In this document: positions 15,933 through 25,419 of the stretch, one piece after another
Layout of the letters: the number at the start of each line of letters is the position of its first letter
Numbering within the stretch: the stretch's first letter is position 1
Assembly (NCBI GenBank): GCA_965277025.1
Contig: OZ255706.1
Span: 1,364,001 to 1,428,000, forward strand
DNA length: 64,000 nucleotides
Direction of reading: 5' to 3'
Origin: Methylomarinum sp965277025
GTDB taxonomy: Bacteria > Pseudomonadota > Gammaproteobacteria > Methylococcales > Methylomonadaceae
Translations under genes and position numbers: made by a program
The notes under the pieces: model-generated
Database searches by the model: none
What the model saw: only the letters and a program-made list of their open reading frames with translations
Told to the model about the DNA's origin: nothing

Positions 15933-17047
15933 TAGAAGTTACGCATTGACAGGCAATGTTAAACTATGGGTTTAAAAAATCCCAAAGTCAATGCAAGGCA
16001 AACCTTGATAAGAGAAATAACACGCCCCTCAACAGCCTGCTGTACATTACCCATGTTTTATTAAGTGAGCCGAAACAAGCTGGTTGTCGACGATTAGGAG
16101 AAGTCATGTCAATATCACATGATAGCGTAAATCGATTTCTAAATCGGGAGCATTACACTGGGCGAGATTTATACAATGAAGCCAGCGCAAGCCTGAATTT
16201 AAAGGGCGGAACCTTGAGTGTTGACGATAGTGTTCTTGATAAACCTTATAGCCAATATATGGCATATGTCAGTTATTTTTGGTCGGGAAAACATCATAGA
16301 GCAGTCAAGGGAATCAATCTTGTCACGTTGTACTACACAGACATTCAAGGAAAACACCAACCACTGAATTTCCGGGTGGTCGATAAGGCGGAAGGAAAGA
16401 CAAAAAATGACTATTTTCAAGACATGCTGACCGAAGTATTAGCTTGGGGACTAGAGCCTGGTTTTGTAACAGGAGATAGCTGGTACAGTTGCGTGGATAA
16501 TCTTAAATTGATAAGAAATCATCAGACAGGATTATTCTTTGCAGTGGAAGGTAATCGATTAGTCTCTGTTGAAAAAGGTTCATGGGTTCAAGTCAGGCAA
16601 TTAGAAATCCCGGAAGACGGCTTAATGGTTTGGCTCAAAAATTTTGGGTATGTGAAATTATTTCGGACGACCTTGAAAGAACAAGTTCGCCATTACATAA
16701 GTTCACTACCTGATGAAGAAAAAACCGCTGTTTTTGACAAGAAAGCATTTACCGAACAACATGACAGGCATTGGCAGATTGAGCAATATCATCGGGCAAT
16801 AAAGCAGGTGTGTAATATTGAGCGGTTCCAGGTTCGCAATAAAAGAGCAATAAATAATCATATTTTTTCTGCAATTTGTGGCTTTGTTCAATTACAAAAA
16901 TTGAGCTTTGCAGACGTGATTAATAATTGCTATAGCGTACAGCGGAATTTATTCAACGATGTTATGGCTTCGTTTATCGACACCTTTATGCCAAATATGA
17001 ATCATTTAAACCCAAAATTTCGATCTGTTGTCAATGCGTAACTTCTA
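15933..17047 (+). mobile_element. IS with 19-bp terminal repeats (IS4/IS701-like DDE), copy 1 in pseB
   Basis: Terminal repeats TAGAAGTTACGCATTGACA and its inverse are perfect, flanked by 5-bp duplications TGATA (15928-15932 and 17048-17052). The transposase frame is 15956-17041. Relative to the copy at 45216-46340 it lacks about 10 bp near 16057, which moves the natural start (ATG at 15966) out of frame with the body, so this copy is probably inactive. Confidence 0.85.
15956..17041 (+). pseudogene. DDE transposase of the 19-bp-repeat IS, N-terminus frameshifted
   Basis: The body, from LLSEPKQAGCRRLGEVMSIS to the C-terminus, matches the other copies. It has putative DDE residues at SVDDSVLDKPYS, FVTGDSWYSCVDNLK and WQIEQYHRAIKQVCN. 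The first 35 residues as called (MLNYGFKKSQSQ and on) are an artefact of a small deletion; in the copy at 45222-46307 the N-terminus reads MGLKNPKVNARQTLIREITR. The family is uncertain: the fold and spacing resemble IS4/IS701-type transposases. Confidence 0.75.
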
Positions 17048-17052
17048 TGATA

Positions 17053-17618
17053 AATTGTTTGTGGCAGCGAATAACATGGTGGGCAAACGAGAACTCCGTT
17101 TTTCTGTCGTCCGATATGGCAATGTTATAGGTTCCAGAGGGTCGGTCATTCCTTATTTTCAAAAATTGATCGCTGATGGTGCGAAGGCGTTACCGATTAC
17201 GCATCCAGAAATGACAAGATTTATGATTACCTTACGTCAAGGTGTCGAATTTGTGTTGAAAAATTTTGAAAGGATGCAAGGGGGTGAAATATTTGTTCCT
17301 AAAATTCCTTCAATGTATATGACAGAGTTAGCGGCCGCGATAGCGTCTGATTTACCTCAAAAAATTATAGGTATCAGACCTGGGGAAAAATTACATGAAA
17401 TTATGTGTCCTGCTGATGATAGTCATTTAACAATTGAGTTTGATGATCATTATGTCATTTGCCCGACAATTCAATTCTCACATCAAGCTGAGTACCAAAA
17501 AAACAGGCTAAATGAAGAGGGTAATTTTGTTAAGCAGGGGTTTGAATACAACTCAGGAAACAATTCAGAATGGTTAACTCATACAGAGTTGATGTCCATG
17601 TTAGCTGAAATTGATTAA
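17053..17618 (+). pseudogene. pseB: PseB, UDP-GlcNAc 4,6-dehydratase, 3' part
   Basis: This continues the interrupted gene from KLFVAANNMVGKRELRFSVV through RYGNVIGSRGSVIPYFQKLI, THPEMTRFMITLRQGVEFVL and GIRPGEKLHEIM to the stop at 17618. No residues are missing at the insertion site: removing the IS and one TGATA restores LASDKLFVAANN. The called start at 17028 lies in the IS end and is not natural. Downstream genes follow within 2-5 bp, so their transcription must come through the IS or from a promoter in it. Confidence 0.85.
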
Positions 17619-17620
17619 CT

Positions 17621-18880
17621 GTGAAAAGGAAGTTTGCTGTTCGGGTTTCAAATGTTGCTCTTCGTGGATTATCCATGGTGAGCAAGTTTTTTCTTATTTT
17701 TGCTCTAGCAAAGCTTTTGACGTCAACGGAGCTTGGGCAGTTTGGGTTAATGGTCTCTACAGTAATGTTTTGTGTCCTTATAGTTGGAGCTGATTTTTAT
17801 ACCTATTCACAGAGGGAGTTATTAGCAAGGGAGCAGGAAGATTGGTCATTTGTTATTCAGCAGCAGATAAAAGCCCAGCAGTTTTTATACTTCATTTTTC
17901 TTCCTTTAGTTCTAGGTGTTTTTATCTTTGGACTTATGGATTGGCAATATGCTGGCTGGTTATTCTTATTGCTTCTTCTTGAACATACTGCTCAGGAAAT
18001 AAATAGGCTGTTAATTGCTATGCAAAAGCAGTTATTGGCAAGTTTGATTTTATTTGTAAGAACTGGGTTATGGGTGCTTATTATTATCCCAATGATGTAT
18101 TTTAATGATAATTTAAAAACTCTTAACACAGTATTTATTTCATGGAGTTGTGGGGTATTTATAGCTATTATACTTGGTGTGGTAAGCATACGTCAGGTGT
18201 TGCCAAAATGGGAAAAAGTTTCTCTTGACAGAAAATGGATTAAACGAGGATTGCAAGTAGGTTCAATTTTTTTGATATCAACATTGTGTATGAAGGGCTT
18301 GTTAACATTCGACAGATATTTTATAGAATCATTAACTTCAACTAATATTCTTGGTGTATATGTATTTTATATGGGGCTTGTAATGGGGGGGTTCAATATA
18401 TTAGAGCCTGCTGTTTTTTCATTCTTGTATCCAAAAATGTTAGCAAGTTATAAAAATAATGAAAAAAAAGAATATAAGGCTCATGTTAAAGAACTAATCT
18501 GGTCGACCTTGCTGGTAAGTTTGTTAATCGCATTTGCCCTTTTAGCTTTGGCACCAACAATTGTAAACTGGATAGGAAAACCCATTTATTCAATGTGCCT
18601 GGATATCCTGCCTATTTTGATTTCTGTTGGGTTTGTTTATACCGTCGGATATATTCCACATTATATTCTTTATGCAAAACGCGGCGACAAATGGATTGTC
18701 ACAGCCCATATATCGGCAATGATCATATTTCTCGGTTCTGTCAAATGGGGTTATTTAGGGGATGGCATTAGACTGGTGGTTTTTTCCTTGTTAATTGCAT
18801 TTATCTGGATGTTTATTATAAAAACAATGGGCTGTTTCATGTCAGACAGAACTGAGAATTATTTAATGGAAGTAAGATAA
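17621..18880 (+). CDS. wzx: Wzx-type oligosaccharide flippase
   Basis: A 419-residue polytopic membrane protein with about 12 hydrophobic helices, little sequence motif content, and the layout of polysaccharide flippases (MATE/MOP superfamily): two hydrophobic halves around a central polar loop (IRQVLPKWEKVSLDRKWIKR). It would move a lipid-linked glycan unit across the inner membrane. The start is GTG at 17621, 2 bp after pseB. AT-rich like the rest of the locus. Location among pse genes and a Wzy-like polymerase supports the call; substrate unknown. Confidence 0.75.
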   Translation: MKRKFAVRVSNVALRGLSMVSKFFLIFALAKLLTSTELGQFGLMVSTVMFCVLIVGADFYTYSQRELLAREQEDWSFVIQQQIKAQQFLYFIFLPLVLGVFIFGLMDWQYAGWLFLLLLLEHTAQEINRLLIAMQKQLLASLILFVRTGLWVLIIIPMMYFNDNLKTLNTVFISWSCGVFIAIILGVVSIRQVLPKWEKVSLDRKWIKRGLQVGSIFLISTLCMKGLLTFDRYFIESLTSTNILGVYVFYMGLVMGGFNILEPAVFSFLYPKMLASYKNNEKKEYKAHVKELIWSTLLVSLLIAFALLALAPTIVNWIGKPIYSMCLDILPILISVGFVYTVGYIPHYILYAKRGDKWIVTAHISAMIIFLGSVKWGYLGDGIRLVVFSLLIAFIWMFIIKTMGCFMSDRTENYLMEVR

Positions 18881-18883
18881 TAG

Positions 18884-20056
18884 GTGAAATATCAAATGAT
18901 CCCATATGGAAAACAAGATATTAATCAACAGGATATTGACGCGGTAGTTAATGTTCTTCAATCAGATTTTTTGACACAAGGCCCGCAAGTTCCTTTATTT
19001 GAACAAACAGTTATTGAATACTGTGGAGCAAAATATGGCGTTGCTGCTAACAGTGCTACTTCCGCATTACATATTGCTTGTTTGGCATTGGGGTTAGGTA
19101 AAGGGGATCACTTATGGACATCACCCAATACCTTTGTTGCTTCGGCAAATTGTGGCTTATATTGTGGTGCACAAATTGATTTTGTTGATATCGACCCAGA
19201 AACCTATAATTTGTGCCCGGATTTTCTTGAAGAAAAACTAAAAAAAGCGAAACAACTTAATAAGTTACCTAAAATTGTGATTCCCGTTCATTTTGCAGGG
19301 CAGTCCTGTGATATGGAAAAAATTCATCAATTAAGCCTGGAATATGGATTCAAGATTATTGAAGATGCCAGTCATGCCATTGGTGGAAAATATCTGAATA
19401 CAAAGGTGGGCAGTTGTCAGTATTCAGATATAACGGTTTTCAGTTTTCATCCTGTCAAGATAATTACAACCGCCGAAGGTGGTCTGGCAACAACAAATAA
19501 TGCTGAATTAGCAGAAAGAATGCGTTTGTTGAGAAGTCATGGCATTACCCGAGATGCGGAACAAATGACTGGGCAGCCTGAAGGTAACTGGTATTATCAA
19601 CAAATCGGACTTGGCTTTAATTACAGGATGACAGACTTGCAAGCCGCATTAGGAATCAGTCAGATGAAACGGCTCGATGAGTTTGTTGAGAAACGACACC
19701 AACTACAACAACGGTATCATAAACTATTACAAGATTTACCAATAAAATTGCCCTATCAATCTAAGGAAAGTTATTCGGCATTACACTTATATCCAATACT
19801 GTTAGAGTTGGAAAATATTGGTAAAACACGCTCTCAAATATTTGATGAACTAAGACAAAAAGGTCTTGGGGTCAATGTCCACTATATTCCTGTTCATACT
19901 CAGCCTTATTACAAAAACATGGGGTTCAAAAAAGGAGATTTTCCACAAGCAGAAAAATATTATGGTTGTGAAATAAGTATCCCTCTGTATCCTGGGCTAA
20001 ACTTTGATGAGCAAAATCATATTATAAGATTACTTAAACAAGTAATGAAGATTTGA
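18884..20056 (+). CDS. pseC: PseC, UDP-4-amino-4,6-dideoxy-N-acetyl-L-altrosamine transaminase
   Basis: A 390-residue DegT/DnrJ/EryC1 PLP aminotransferase that turns the PseB product into the 4-amino sugar. Visible features: MIPYGKQDINQQDIDAVVNV, TSPNTFVASANCGLYCGA, VPVHFAGQSCDM-like IPVHFAGQSCDM, EDASHAIGGKY and the PLP lysine in FSFHPVKIITTAEGG. The HGITRDAEQM and NYRMTDLQAALGISQMKRLD stretches are typical of PseC. GTG at 18884 or ATG at 18896 may be the start; the latter fits the family better. It directly follows the flippase gene and looks intact. Confidence 0.9.
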   Translation: MKYQMIPYGKQDINQQDIDAVVNVLQSDFLTQGPQVPLFEQTVIEYCGAKYGVAANSATSALHIACLALGLGKGDHLWTSPNTFVASANCGLYCGAQIDFVDIDPETYNLCPDFLEEKLKKAKQLNKLPKIVIPVHFAGQSCDMEKIHQLSLEYGFKIIEDASHAIGGKYLNTKVGSCQYSDITVFSFHPVKIITTAEGGLATTNNAELAERMRLLRSHGITRDAEQMTGQPEGNWYYQQIGLGFNYRMTDLQAALGISQMKRLDEFVEKRHQLQQRYHKLLQDLPIKLPYQSKESYSALHLYPILLELENIGKTRSQIFDELRQKGLGVNVHYIPVHTQPYYKNMGFKKGDFPQAEKYYGCEISIPLYPGLNFDEQNHIIRLLKQVMKI

Positions 20057-20069
20057 CAAGGAAAACAGC

Positions 20070-20714
20070 ATGCCTAAACAATCAAAAATTTTTCTAAATT
20101 CAGAAGGGAATGAATGGTACAAGAGGAATTCATCTTATATAAAGAAAAAAGATTACTTAAAAGATGATTTTGTCATTAATGAGTTGCTTGAGTTGGGCGT
20201 TGATCTGCAACACACAAAAGTATTGGAGATTGGGTGTGCAGATGGATCGAGGTTAGCATTTCTGAAAGAATCTTTTTCCTGTGACGTTTTTGGTGTTGAG
20301 CCATCAGTTAAAGCCGTGCAAGAGGCTAGAGATAAAGGTTTGAACGTTCAAGTTGGTGTGGCTGACGATCTTGCTTTTGATGATGCTTTTTTTGATGTGG
20401 TTATATTTGGTTTTTGTTTGTATCTTTGTGACAGAGATGATTTGTTTAAAATTGCATCGGAAGTAAACAGGGTTACAAAGAAAAAAGCATGGATAGTGAT
20501 ATTAGATTTCTTTTCCAAAGAAGGTAAAGAAAATGTTTATACCCATACACAGGGTGTAACGAGCTATAAGTTTGATAATAGGAAAATGTTTGACTGGCAT
20601 CCGCAGTATACCTGTGTTGGACACAAAATACGTTCTCACAACAATTTCAGAGAATATACAGACATTGAGGATGAGTGGGTTGTGGTATCAATAATAAGAA
20701 AGAAAAGTGACTAA
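20070..20714 (+). CDS. Class I SAM-dependent methyltransferase
   Basis: A 214-residue methyltransferase of the type-11 kind. Motif I is VLEIGCADGSRLAFL (residues about 51-65), the acidic residue after beta-2 is in VFGVEPSVKAV, and ADDLAFDDAFFDVVIFGFCL is the post-motif strand. It lies within the pse operon and overlaps the next gene by 8 bp. A role in methylating the nonulosonic acid or another sugar is possible; the substrate cannot be read from sequence. Intact. Confidence 0.75.
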   Translation: MPKQSKIFLNSEGNEWYKRNSSYIKKKDYLKDDFVINELLELGVDLQHTKVLEIGCADGSRLAFLKESFSCDVFGVEPSVKAVQEARDKGLNVQVGVADDLAFDDAFFDVVIFGFCLYLCDRDDLFKIASEVNRVTKKKAWIVILDFFSKEGKENVYTHTQGVTSYKFDNRKMFDWHPQYTCVGHKIRSHNNFREYTDIEDEWVVVSIIRKKSD

Positions 20715-21576
20715 AATAGCATTAGGAACAGTCCAGTTTGGTATTAACTATGGTGTAGCCAATACGACCGGCCGGGTTTCATTGGACGAAGTTAAATCGA
20801 TTTTAGAATTAGCAAAGAGTAAAAATATTACGACACTTGATACGGCTATCGCGTATGGAGATAGCGAGCAAGTTTTAGGTGAGTCAGGAATAGAGGCTTT
20901 TGACATAGTTACCAAATTGCCGGCAATCGCATCTAATCTATCAGCTTCTGATATCCATAGATGGGTAGATGAACAAGTTAATAATTCATTGCAGAAGTTA
21001 AAAGTAGGAAAGGTTTTTGCAGTTTTACTACATAGACCTTTACAACTATTGGAAAAAAATGGCCGACAATTATTTCAATCACTTCAAACTCTAAAACAGG
21101 AAGGAATAGTTGACAAAATCGGGGTCTCTATTTACGAGCCCGATGATTTGGAAAAAATATGTCCAAAATTTGATTTTGATTTGATTCAATTACCATTGAA
21201 TATTATAGATGGTCGATGGGACAAGTGGTTGACAATATTATATGAACAAGGGGTTGAACTTCATGCTAGGTCAATTTTTTTGCAGGGCTTATTGTTGATG
21301 ACAGAAAACAGGCGACCTGAAAAATTTAATAAATGGGATACGCTATGGAAAGAATGGGACCGATGGTTAAAATCAAATAACCTCACACCTTTGGAGGCAT
21401 GTTTAAGATATGCGCTTTCAAAAAAGGAGATAACAAAAGTCATTGTTGGGGTGGATTCAAAAAAACAACTGGAAGAAATTATTTCAGCCTCCACATTTCA
21501 CACGTCATTCACTCAACAAATGATACAGATCAACGATAGTATTCTGTTAAACCCTGCAAATTGGAATAATTTATGA
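20707..21576 (+). CDS. Aldo/keto reductase
   Basis: A 289-residue (beta/alpha)8 NAD(P)H-dependent oxidoreductase. Catalytic tetrad candidates: Asp and Tyr in TLDTAIAYGDSE, Lys in IVTKLPAI, His in VLLHRPLQLL. It starts with GTG at 20707 overlapping the methyltransferase and overlaps the following ATG by 4 bp. Such reductases are often found in nonulosonic acid loci next to the cytidylyltransferase and may act on the sugar or a side-group precursor; substrate unknown. Confidence 0.8.
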   Translation: MTKIALGTVQFGINYGVANTTGRVSLDEVKSILELAKSKNITTLDTAIAYGDSEQVLGESGIEAFDIVTKLPAIASNLSASDIHRWVDEQVNNSLQKLKVGKVFAVLLHRPLQLLEKNGRQLFQSLQTLKQEGIVDKIGVSIYEPDDLEKICPKFDFDLIQLPLNIIDGRWDKWLTILYEQGVELHARSIFLQGLLLMTENRRPEKFNKWDTLWKEWDRWLKSNNLTPLEACLRYALSKKEITKVIVGVDSKKQLEEIISASTFHTSFTQQMIQINDSILLNPANWNNL

Positions 21577-23606
21577 GCATAGTTGCAATAGTACAGGCAC
21601 GGATGGGATCAACCCGATTACCGAATAAAGTCCTTAAGGAAGTTGTTGGTAAGCCTATGATTCAGTTGTTATTGGAAAGGCTATCTCAATCAAAAGAGTT
21701 GAGTCAGATTATTGTGGCAACATCAGAAAATAAAGAAAATGATCAACTGCAAACATGGGTAGAATCAGCAGGATATAAATGTACACGTGGAAGTGAAGAT
21801 GATGTGTTAGCACGTTTTTATGAGGCTGCCAAGAAGGTAGAAGCAGATATCATCGTAAGGATTACAGGCGACTGTCCCTTGGTTGATCCCATTCTTGTCG
21901 ATCAATGCATTGACGAGTTTAAAAAAACAAAAGTTGATTACTATACGAATACAAATCCACCTACTTATCCTGATGGCTTGGATATTGAGGTCTTCTCATT
22001 TTCAGCATTAGAACAAGCCCAAAAAGAAGCAACGTCCTCTTTTGACAGGGAGCACGTAACACCATATCTGAGAACACAAAGAATATTTTCAAAGGCAAAT
22101 TTAGCCTATAAAGAAGACTTGTCTCACATGCGCTGGACAGTAGATGAATATGAAGATCTTGATGTAATCAGACAAATTTTTGAGCATTTCTCACCAAACA
22201 TATTTTTTGGCTGGATGGATGTACTAAAATTACAGCACAACCAACCAGAGCTGTTTGAAGAAAACAGACATTTAGAAAGAAATAAAGGCGCCACAATGGG
22301 AACAGGACAAAAATTGTATAAAAGAGCCAAGAAAGTGATTCCTAGTGGAACGATGTTGCTGTCCAAGAGACCCGAAATGTTTTTGCCTGATCAATGGCCA
22401 GCGTATTTTAGTAAGGCAAAAGGCTGCAAGGTATGGGATTTGGATGGTAATGAATATATTGATATGTCGATTATGGGCATTGGGACAAATACCTTGGGTT
22501 ATGGCCATCCTGAAGTGGATGAAGCCGTTATGACAACGGTTAAAGCGGGCAATATGTCAACGTTAAATTGTCCGGAAGAAGTCTATTTAGCGGAAAAATT
22601 AGTCACATTACATCCTTGGGCAGATATGGCTCGTTTTGCAAGAGCAGGTGGTGAAATAAATTCAATTGCTATCAGAATCGCTAGAGCTGCAACAGGGAAA
22701 GATAAGATTGCAATTTGTGGCTATCATGGTTGGCATGACTGGTATTTATCGACAAATCTTAATAACGATAAAAGTCTTGATGGGCATCTTTTACCTGGGT
22801 TGCAACCAAGTGGTGTTCCGAGAGGATTAACAGGTACTACATTACCATTTAATTATAATGATATTGAATATCTGGAAGAATTAATCAGGGAAAATAAAGA
22901 TGAAATTGCAGCAATAAAAATGGAAGTTTCACGAAATGAAGGGCCTACCAATAACTTCTTACAAAAAGTCAGGGAGTTAGCGACAAGAAATAATATTATC
23001 TTGATTTTTGATGAGTGCACGTCAGGGTTTAGAGAAACATTCGGTGGACTACATAAGAAATATCAAGTTGAACCAGATATGGCGATATTCGCGAAAGCAT
23101 TGGGAAATGGGTATGCAATTTCAGCTTGTATTGGCAGAAAAGCAATTATGCAGGCAGCTCAGAATACGTTTATAAGTAGTACTTTTTGGACAGAAAGGAT
23201 TGGACCGACAGCAGCACTGAAAACTTTGGAAGTGATGGAACGGGAAAAATCCTGGGAAACGATCTCAGATATAGGTAAAAAAATATCTAGCCGGTGGCAA
23301 ACTTTAGCAGATAAATACGAATTGGAAATTGCCAGATGGGGACTTGCGGCACTCAGTGGTTTTTCATTTAAATCACAAGCTGCATTGAAATATAAAACTT
23401 TAATCACTCAAGAAATGCTAAAAAAAGGATATTTAGCATCAAATAGTGTTTATGCTTGTATTGAACATCGTAATGACATTATAGATGGATATTTTGAAGC
23501 ATTAGAGCCAATTTTTAAAACAATAAAAGAGTGCGAAGAAGGTAAAGATATCGACACCTTACTGGAAGGAGAGGTTTGCCATGCAGGTTTTAAGCGTCTG
23601 AATTAA
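21573..23606 (+). CDS. Fusion: PseF-type cytidylyltransferase + class III aminotransferase
   Basis: A 677-residue two-domain protein. Residues 1-240 are a SpsF/PseF-like CMP-sugar synthetase (VAIVQARMGSTRLPNKVL at the N-terminus, ITGDCPLVDP as metal site, YPDGLDIEVFSF). Residues about 245-677 are a glutamate-1-semialdehyde-aminomutase-like PLP enzyme: WDLDGNEYIDMSIMGIGTN, YHGWHDWYLS, IFDECTSGFRETFGG and the PLP lysine in IFAKALGNGYAISACIG. No stop separates them. An in-frame ATG at 22296, preceded by AAAGG, could give the second domain alone. The first domain would activate pseudaminic acid with CTP; the second may add or move an amino group on a precursor. Overlaps the reductase gene by 4 bp. 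Confidence 0.85.
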   Translation: MSIVAIVQARMGSTRLPNKVLKEVVGKPMIQLLLERLSQSKELSQIIVATSENKENDQLQTWVESAGYKCTRGSEDDVLARFYEAAKKVEADIIVRITGDCPLVDPILVDQCIDEFKKTKVDYYTNTNPPTYPDGLDIEVFSFSALEQAQKEATSSFDREHVTPYLRTQRIFSKANLAYKEDLSHMRWTVDEYEDLDVIRQIFEHFSPNIFFGWMDVLKLQHNQPELFEENRHLERNKGATMGTGQKLYKRAKKVIPSGTMLLSKRPEMFLPDQWPAYFSKAKGCKVWDLDGNEYIDMSIMGIGTNTLGYGHPEVDEAVMTTVKAGNMSTLNCPEEVYLAEKLVTLHPWADMARFARAGGEINSIAIRIARAATGKDKIAICGYHGWHDWYLSTNLNNDKSLDGHLLPGLQPSGVPRGLTGTTLPFNYNDIEYLEELIRENKDEIAAIKMEVSRNEGPTNNFLQKVRELATRNNIILIFDECTSGFRETFGGLHKKYQVEPDMAIFAKALGNGYAISACIGRKAIMQAAQNTFISSTFWTERIGPTAALKTLEVMEREKSWETISDIGKKISSRWQTLADKYELEIARWGLAALSGFSFKSQAALKYKTLITQEMLKKGYLASNSVYACIEHRNDIIDGYFEALEPIFKTIKECEEGKDIDTLLEGEVCHAGFKRLN

Positions 23607-23607
23607 T

Positions 23608-24711
23608 ATGAAAATAGCTTTTCGAGTGGATGCTTCACTGCAGATGGGAACAGGGCATGTAATGCGCTGTTTGACTTTGGCAAGTGGTTTGAAGGAGCAA
23701 GGCGCAGAGGTTTTATTTATCAGTCGTCCTCATCAAGGACATTTGATAGAACGGATTGAACAGCAAGGTTTTCAATGTGAAATATTGTCGGAAGTTAGAA
23801 AAGAGTTTGTTCCGGCTGATAGTGCATTACCTCATGCGATATGGTTAGGCGTAGAACAAGAACAAGATGCGGAAGAATGTTTGCCAATTTTGCAGGCCTT
23901 CCAACCCGATTGGCTCATTGTCGATCATTATGCCATTGACTATCAATGGCATCGGATGATAAGGCCTTATGTCGATAAAATAATGGTTATTGATGATTTG
24001 GCAAACCGAAGATACGATTGTGATGTTTTACTAGATCAGGCTCCAAGAAGATTGCGGAAAGATTATGCATCAAGGGTACCACAAGGTTGCAAGCTTTTAT
24101 TAGGGACAAACTATGTTTTGTTAAGGTCTGAATTTGGTGAATGTCGTGATCAGGCAAAGGAGAAAAGACAGAACTTCACTGGTATCCATAGCGTGTTTGT
24201 AAGCATGGGAGGGATGGATCCTGATAATGTAACAGAAACCGCTCTTGAGGGGCTTCGGATGGTTTCGAAGTGGATTGCTAACCCTCCATCAGTGGAGGTT
24301 GTGATGAATGGACAATCGCCTCACGTTCAATCATTAATGAAATTTGTAAAGGAACATCCAATGAATGTTTCGGTGCGAACAAATGCAAAGAATATAGCAG
24401 ACTTAATGTTGAATGCAGATTTAGCTATAGGTGCTGCTGGAGCGACAGCTTTTGAACGTTGTAGTTTAGGCTTGCCGACGATAACTATTGTCACTGCTGA
24501 AAATCAGTGGTTTCAAGCCGTTGGGCTTGAAAAGGCAGGGGTTATTGCTTTGGCAGGTGATAAAAAGGATATCTCCCCTGTCCGGGTGGCCGAGTTAATT
24601 GATAGATTGGTAGCAGATAATGTGAGCAGGGAGCGTATGATCAACAGATGTTTTGACTTTCTTGATACCTTGGGTGTCCAGCGGGTAGTGTCTTTCTTAA
24701 ATAAATTTTGA
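23608..24711 (+). CDS. pseG: PseG, UDP-2,4-diacetamido-2,4,6-trideoxy-altropyranose hydrolase
   Basis: A 367-residue GT-B-fold hydrolase releasing UDP from the diacetamido sugar. The N-terminal motif is FRVDASLQMGTGHVMRCLTL with the glycine-rich loop and His; IVDHYAIDYQWHRMIRPYVD and MVIDDLANRRYDCDVLLDQ follow; the UDP-binding half has VFVSMGGMDPDNVTETAL and AIGAAGATAFERCSLGLPT. It starts 1 bp after the fusion gene, so is co-translated. Intact and standard length. Confidence 0.9.
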   Translation: MKIAFRVDASLQMGTGHVMRCLTLASGLKEQGAEVLFISRPHQGHLIERIEQQGFQCEILSEVRKEFVPADSALPHAIWLGVEQEQDAEECLPILQAFQPDWLIVDHYAIDYQWHRMIRPYVDKIMVIDDLANRRYDCDVLLDQAPRRLRKDYASRVPQGCKLLLGTNYVLLRSEFGECRDQAKEKRQNFTGIHSVFVSMGGMDPDNVTETALEGLRMVSKWIANPPSVEVVMNGQSPHVQSLMKFVKEHPMNVSVRTNAKNIADLMLNADLAIGAAGATAFERCSLGLPTITIVTAENQWFQAVGLEKAGVIALAGDKKDISPVRVAELIDRLVADNVSRERMINRCFDFLDTLGVQRVVSFLNKF

Positions 24712-24731
24712 AGATAAAAAGGTGATAAGAC

Positions 24732-25419
24732 ATGAATGAAAAGTATAAGAAAGTTCGTTCCTTTTGGGATGAACAAGCGCGAGTTTATAGCACAGATTTG
24801 AAAGCTACGACACCAGATCCACTGTTAAAGATGCTTGAGATTAAGGCATTGCGAAGCGTTGTTGATCCGAATAAGGATACATTAGAGATTGGTTGTGTCT
24901 GCAAAGAAAAATGTGGCCGATGGTTCAATTGTTTTTTCAGTTTGTGATGTGATGAGTGATGAACTTGAAAAGCTGGGTTCATTTCCTCAGATATTCACAG
25001 ATAGGATGCTTATTAACTTACAGTCTCTTGAACAGCAGGTTGAAGCTCTTAAGCGTATAACGAATTTGCTTGATGACGATGGAGTGTTGGCTCTCATTGA
25101 ATGTACGCAAGGGTCTCAGGAATTACTAAATAGTATGAGGGTGAAAGTTGGATTGGAGCCGATCTCTTATCATTGGCACAATTTATATCTTGATGAAAAG
25201 GCATTTCTTGAGCAAATACCAAGTAATTTAGAGTTGGTTCGTATTGAGAAATTTTCAAGTTTATATTATTTAATATCCCGCGTGTTTAATGCTAAGTTAA
25301 CACCTGATGGAGAGCGTCCTAGTTATTTGGCCGAAATTAATAAAATTGCTGCACAGTTACCATCTGTGGGAGATTTCGGTCCACATAAGTTGTTCTTGTT
25401 TAAGAAGCGAAATGTCTAG
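24732..25419 (+). pseudogene. Class I methyltransferase, internally deleted and frameshifted
   Basis: The gene opens well (MNEKYKKVRSFWDEQARVYS, to DTLEIGC of motif I), then jumps out of frame at about 24895. The matching continuation is VSAKKNVADGSIVFSVCDVM, in another frame, through LIECTQGSQELLNSMR and FGPHKLFLFKKRNV to 25419. The region between motif I and the second strand (roughly 30-40 codons) is absent, so SAM binding would be lost. It is a genuine deletion rather than a one-base error. It ends a few bases before the next gene. Confidence 0.75.
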
